Source: Mesostigma viride | Taxonomy: Eukaryota > Streptophyta > Mesostigmatophyceae > Mesostigmatales > Mesostigmataceae | Reading direction: 5' to 3' | Length of the DNA: 64,000 nucleotides | Assembly (NCBI GenBank): GCA_009746045.1 | Contig: RPFO01000003.1 | Location: 1,548,914 to 1,612,913 of the forward strand | Part shown: positions 59,449-64,000 of the stretch, in pieces | Numbering within the stretch: the first letter of the stretch is position 1 | How the letters are laid out: each line of letters starts with the position of its first letter | Position numbers and translations under genes: made by a program | Notes under the pieces: generated by a model | What the model saw: only the letters and a program-made list of their open reading frames with translations | What the model was told of the DNA's origin: nothing | Databases searched by the model: none

Positions 59449-60570
59449 GTGAGTATGGCTGCTGGCAGTGGTTACCGGCAGCATAAAGCCCCATGCCATG
59501 GAGAATTTTCGCTTGCCCATGCACTGCATATCGTCATTGACTATGGCTAACATCCAGCATCGCCCATGCACTGCACACCATTACTGATTATGTCTAACAA
59601 CCAGCACGATGGTTCCTTTTGGCAGGAATAAATGGTTGTCCGTTTTTGTCCTTGTCTATTCTCGTGGACACACATGCTATATCCTGGATGCCGGGCATGG
59701 TGCCACACTTACGAAATGCAAGCCAATTAGGAGTGCGCAGCGCTGCCAATTAGGACTGCAATTAGGACTGCCAATTATGACCTCCATTAGGACTGCCAAT
59801 TAGGAAAAACCTCGGCCTTCCGCTGTGAGCATTTTGTGCTACAATACGAGGTGACAGAGGGATACCTGAACGGTGACGATGTCGGTGTCTTTTTTAAATC
59901 ATCAACATGGTTGGGATTCCCAAAACCATGTGCCTGGACCGCTCGTCCTCTGCCCCCCGCTTGCCTGTAGTGGACCTTTTTCAAAACATCGCTTCCTAAA
60001 TACAGTAATAAGATACTACTAGTAAAATAGTAATGAATGATTGTGTTACTATGACAGCCCTATCACATACAGAGATATAAAAGAAAAACAAGCAGTCATG
60101 CCTTCATCCTTGCACCTTGTTGCACTCCTGTGCTCATGCGTTCATGTCCTTGTCCTTTGGCCATACTTCCCAGCCTCTCATCATTTCTTGCCGAGAAATC
60201 ATGAGCCCGACGTGATTTCTGTCCGCATCTTTCGAAACGGGCGGCAGAAATGGAGTACTTGTAGACAGGAAGCGTCTGAGCTCGCTGTTGCCATGGAGCA
60301 AATCAGTGGAAAAACAGATGGGGTGGGTCGGGAAGAGGAAGTTGGACAGCTGCGGTGATGTATCTCATTCTTCATTCCTGATGCAGACCCGTGGAAAGCG
60401 TCAGGCTTTGGGTGTTTGGGTGTTTGGACCAGGGATGCAGCCAAAAACATGAGCATTATTTCCGGCCTGCTGATTTGTATTCCTACAACCTGCGAGCATG
60501 TGTTTATTCTGCCCAGCTGACATGCATGCCTCGCCACCACGTGCATGCTGTCGCTCTGTCACCCCACCAG

Positions 60571-60645
60571 CCACCTGCAGGGGAATGACATCAGCGGCAC
60601 GATCCCACCCACGTTTACGTCGCTCTTACAATCCATCTTGGTCAT
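60571..60645 (+). CDS. LRR receptor-like gene, LRR exon 3
   Basis: 75 bases between CACCCCACCAG and GTCAT|GTGAGT, phase 2 to 2. It codes HLQGNDISGTIPPTFTSLLQ and SILV(M), with the canonical L-x-x-N-x-x-S-G-x-I-P motif. Confidence 0.85.
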
Positions 60646-60681
60646 GTGAGTGTGGGGAGGAAGCGGCTAGAAAAAAACAAC

Positions 60682-60995
60682 GACAACAGCAGCAATAACA
60701 TCAGTAATAGTAATAGAAGATGTCAGGAGATGCTCATGACTTGTGATTCCGAAGTGGACAACAACAGCAGCAATAACATCAGTAATAGTAATAGAAGATG
60801 TCAGGAGATGCTCATGACTTGTGATTCCGAAGTGGACAACAACAGCAGCAACAACATCAGTAATAGTAATAGAAGATGTCAGGAGATGCTCATGACTTGT
60901 GAGTCCGAAGTGGACAACAACAGCAGCAATAACATCAGTAATAGTAATAGAAGATGTCAGGAGATGCTCATGACTTGTGAGTCCGAAGTGGACAC
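60682..60995 (+). repeat. 78-bp tandem repeat, four copies, in intron
   Basis: The unit has GACAACAACAGCAGCAATAA, CATCAGTAATAGTAATAGAA and GATGCTCATGACTTGTGA. It is a multiple of three and open in one frame (NNSSNNISNSNRRCQEMLMT), but it starts just after a consensus 5' splice site, so it is most likely intronic. Confidence 0.92.
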
Positions 60996-61575
60996 ATATA
61001 TCATGTATCTTCTACGGCTTTGCAAGGGTTCCAAGAGTGCAGTGTATGTGCAGTGGTTTGCCGGGTTTTGTCGCTATTCTGGCTTCAAAGGGCTGACTAT
61101 TTCATGCCTCACTGGCCTAGCTAGTTTCGGCTCCTTTCCACCCTGAAATGATCCCATTTCGTTCAACGCATCAGCGTGGCATCCCTAGGGAGTGTGGTGC
61201 TTGGATCTTAGCCCCTCATGCGAATGTCGCCTCTTCTATGCTGGGCGTTTTGGGCTTGTGTGGATTTTTTTGTCCGCGCATGTGCTTGGCTTTTGCGGAC
61301 CGCCTGTGTTGTGCTGCTACTACTGCAACTGCTGCTTCAGGCTGCCCTGATGCTGACTGTAAGGGGGGGGGGGGGGCATTTCGCCCATCGCCCTCATGGT
61401 CGTGTGAGGTGCAGTCTCTGGCGTGATTTGTTTATTGGGATGCAGATCTGATGCCTAGTTTGGTTACCATCTTTGTTATTCTGGCGCCTCACATTTGTTT
61501 AATTTTTACTATTGCCCCACATTTTGTTCCTCTTCTTTAATTGTTTCTTTTCTTTGTCATTCTGGCGCCCCACAG

Positions 61576-61683
61576 GAACCTGGGCTCGAACAAGCTGTCA
61601 GGGACGGTGCCGTCCACGTTCTTGGCCGACCAGAACACGCAGCCTGGGGACTTTTCGTTTATACAGGAGGAGTTGCCTGAGAT
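61576..61683 (+). CDS. LRR receptor-like gene, LRR exon 4
   Basis: 108 bases between GCGCCCCACAG and GAGAT|GTGGGT, phase 2 to 2. It codes NLGSNKLSGTVPSTFLADQN and TQPGDFSFIQEELPE(M). It is longer than one repeat; the second part is a non-canonical loop. Confidence 0.85.
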
Positions 61684-61924
61684 GTGGGTTCTTTAGTGTT
61701 GCAGTTGTAAATGATAATCTTCTCTTAACACGGTAACACCTTATCGTGGTGAAACTGCATATGGTGCATGCCCAGTAGGATCAGTGCCGCATGGTGAATG
61801 CCCAGTTCTCTGCGCCCGCGTGATGGGCGATTACGTCCTTTATGGATGTAGCAATCAAGCGATGAAGGGTGATGAAGCGTGTACAGAGCAGGTATGCCTT
61901 TGTCTGCATGGCGCGATGGTGCTA

Positions 61925-62045
61925 AATAGGATAGTTTATGTTAAGTAGAATAGTGTATGTTGATTAGGACAGTGTATGCTAATTAGGATAGTGTAAAGTA
62001 GTATGATAGTGTACGTTGAGTAGGATAGTGTATGTTGAGTAGGCT
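61925..62045. repeat. About 20-22-bp minisatellite (TAGGATAGTGTATGTTGAG)
   Basis: Five to six diverged copies in the intron after LRR exon 4. Confidence 0.8.
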
Positions 62046-62869
62046 CGGGACGGAGGCCTGTGGGTTATAGTCACTGGGTGTGCCCCCAGTTCCCTTTGTT
62101 TCAATAGTTCATATGAGACAAGTTTGATGTGGGCACTATCTTGGCCCAGGTGTCTCAGATCTCCTTACCTTTCTGTGCGTCCAACCCTTGCTTTGGGTTA
62201 GCAGTGGGCGGTGCACGTAATCGGTGTATACACCCCTCCTGCGTTTCCCTTCTTTTTCTTTCGCAGGGGTGGGGTGGGGTGGGGTGGGGGGAGAAAGAAA
62301 AGTGGAGGGTAAACAATGGGTGCTTTGGGCCCTTTTTGCCTTTTGGTGTATGCATGCCTAGCTTATTTCGGGGAATGTAGGAAAATTTGGCATGGGGGAA
62401 AAGGGACGCAGTGGAATGGTGACAGGAGCCTGCATGGGTGGCTGACCTTGGGTGGACGGAATCGTTTCTAGCAGGGGGATGGGGCTCAGCGCCCTTGAGG
62501 AAGTGGCAAGGTTGCAGCACAAGCTGTGTGCACTCCTGTCACAGGATTAGCATGAATTTTTAATGGCTGCCCCAGCCAATCAAACTCATGCAGAAAGCTT
62601 TCGCTCTTGCTATTGGCAGGCATCTCGCCATCCCTGGCCCTCCGGTCCTCAAACCTGTTCTTGACCCCTCTGTTAGGCATGCTTGCTGCCCTTCTGTTCT
62701 TGGTGAGGGTGCCTGTACTTCCCACCAGTGAGCCGCTGATGGCTGCCTTGCAACTTGCACCATGCAGGCGTGTGAGACGGCCCAAGCTGCCTTGAGCGAA
62801 CAGATGATGATGACTGCAGACTACACGGACGCGATGTTTCATGCCTGCGCAGGCGTAGGCATGTTGCCT

Positions 62870-63062
62870 GCACATGCTTGTCAGACACTCTAGGTGGTTT
62901 ATCGTACACTCCTCGGGAGATTGTCAGACACTCAAAAGTGGCTTGTCAGACACTCAAGGTGGCTTGTCAAACACTCCTGGTGGCTTGTCGCATACTCCTA
63001 GGTGGCTTATCGCACACTGTAGGTGGCTTGTGAAACACTTCAGGTGGGTTGTCAATCACTCC
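62870..63062. repeat. About 22-bp minisatellite (GTGGCTTGTCAGACACTC)
   Basis: Eight to nine diverged copies; ends 80 bases before LRR exon 5. Confidence 0.85.
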
Positions 63063-63143
63063 GGGCGTACAAGTGTCACGATCCATTCCTCAAACGCCCC
63101 AACCAACTTTGCGTCTGTTAATGTTCGGAGCGCTGTGGCGCAG

Positions 63144-63227
63144 AAATCTGGAGAACAACCGGTTGTCGGGCTCCATCCCTCCCATCATCGTCAGCCTCAG
63201 CGGGCCGTTCACGCGGGTGGACCGAGT
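63144..63227 (+). CDS. LRR receptor-like gene, LRR exon 5
   Basis: 84 bases between GCTGTGGCGCAG and CGAGT|GTAAGT, phase 2 to 2. It codes NLENNRLSGSIPPIIVSLSG and PFTRVDR(V). In frame with exon 4 this gives M/I-N-L-x-x-N-x-L-S-G. Confidence 0.85.
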
Positions 63228-63699
63228 GTAAGTAATGCGGTGGTATCGCTTCGAAAGACAACCCCCGTTGTTGAGTGGTATGATTCCCGTTCTACAGTGG
63301 GCATGAAATGACTGCCTTGTGACAACAGGATGGGCCTGTTGCAACCAGGAGATACTTAGCCACATCGGTTGCACATGAGGGGGGTTGGGGGGGTTACCAC
63401 ATGAGCTCTTTTCCTTTTTTCTCGCTGGAAGGCATTTGCACTGCTAGTCTCTTCCCTCGTTGCCCAGCAAACCGTACTGAGCAGCAGGCATCCTTGCCTG
63501 TGCAGGTGTCTCTAGCGTTTTCCTTTAACGAGCTAAGACACTTGCTATTTTCTTGCAGGTTATGGAGGCATGTGTGTGCATATGCATCCAGCCTCCCCTT
63601 CATGTTTCAATCATGTGACCTGTTTGGTACTTTTTCAGCACGCAATTACCATTAATGCCGGGGTCTTCGCCAGCAACAGCGCAAGTACGAACAAGTCAG

Positions 63700-63836
63700 T
63701 GAAGATGAGGAGCTTGGCAGCTCACTTGATAACCAACCAAGCAGCACAGCAACAGTGTATGACATCACGGGCTGGCGCGGCTCGCTGCCTGGTGGCACTC
63801 CACCCGCCACTTGGCAAATTCTGACGCGGATACCAG
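63700..63836 (+). CDS. LRR receptor-like gene, candidate next exon
   Basis: A well-behaved frame codes EDEELGSSLDNQPSSTATVY, then DITGWRGSLPGGTPPATWQI and LTRIP, ending at CCAG|GTGCAG. The 3' splice site is uncertain: GTCAG at 63699 fits phase 2, while the frame stays open upstream to about 63659 with QQRKYEQVSEDEELG. The gene continues beyond the window; no transmembrane helix or kinase is visible here. Confidence 0.35.
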
Positions 63837-64000
63837 GTGCAGTATCCAAAAATACCGTGGTGACGCGGACATGGGGACCATCATCCCTGAGACAATTGCC
63901 AGGGATGTAATGCCAGACGGGCCACTCGCCTAACGCGCACGCACCCATCCTCCTCCCATTCATCTCCAACTCCCAATCACTGTCTCGAATTGCTTGCCTC

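Overview
The window looks like nuclear DNA of a plant-lineage eukaryote with a large, repeat-rich genome. Genes are split by GT-AG introns of several hundred bases to more than 12 kb. There is a leucine-rich-repeat gene built from one-repeat exons, a GT29 sialyltransferase-like gene, a decayed nuclear copy of plastid rpoB, several LINE families and TTAA-flanked DNA transposons. My guess is a streptophyte alga (a charophyte such as Chara); the sequence alone does not prove it.

Left part (1-21 kb, plus strand). Coding-like debris is followed by a small zinc-module gene (811-1622, one frameshift), a plastid rpoB fragment and a 79-bp minisatellite. A multi-exon gene of unknown function then runs from about 3.35 to 21.02 kb. 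Its four visible exons join in phase. Intron 1 (12.4 kb) holds an 11.6-kb TCCTTG-type hexanucleotide satellite and a 45-bp palindromic minisatellite. Intron 2 holds a second array of that same minisatellite. The apparent 3,000-4,000-codon reading frames over the satellite are artefacts of a stop-free hexamer.

Middle (21-38 kb). This is a graveyard of mobile elements. LINE fragments (ORF1-like pieces, reverse-transcriptase motif and C-terminal pieces, and many 3' ends) finish in small hairpins followed by (TTAA)n or (AATTC)n tails. Three TTAA-flanked inverted-repeat DNA elements are present: one of 1.34 kb inserted in a LINE (TTAA)n tail, and two related ~1.9-kb elements in opposite orientation.

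Right part (38-64 kb). Two genes are divergently arranged. On the minus strand (52.9 to 38.9 kb) is a GT29 sialyltransferase-like glycosyltransferase with an N-terminal signal anchor, a very long acidic Ser/Asp/Gly-rich stem and split sialyl motifs L, S and III. One of its introns carries 27 copies of a 56-bp repeat, and two of its exons have tandem in-frame duplications of their own 5' splice sites. On the plus strand, from 54.95 kb past the window end, is a secreted or receptor-like LRR gene. It has a signal peptide, a cysteine-containing N-terminal cap and at least five LRR exons joined in phase 2, with microsatellites and minisatellites in its introns.

How they relate: the two annotatable proteins both belong to the secretory or cell-surface system (a Golgi-type glycosyltransferase and an LRR surface protein) and share a 2-kb divergent promoter interval. 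Nothing in the sequence shows that they work together. All gene models come from reading splice sites and phases by eye; transcripts would be needed to fix boundaries.
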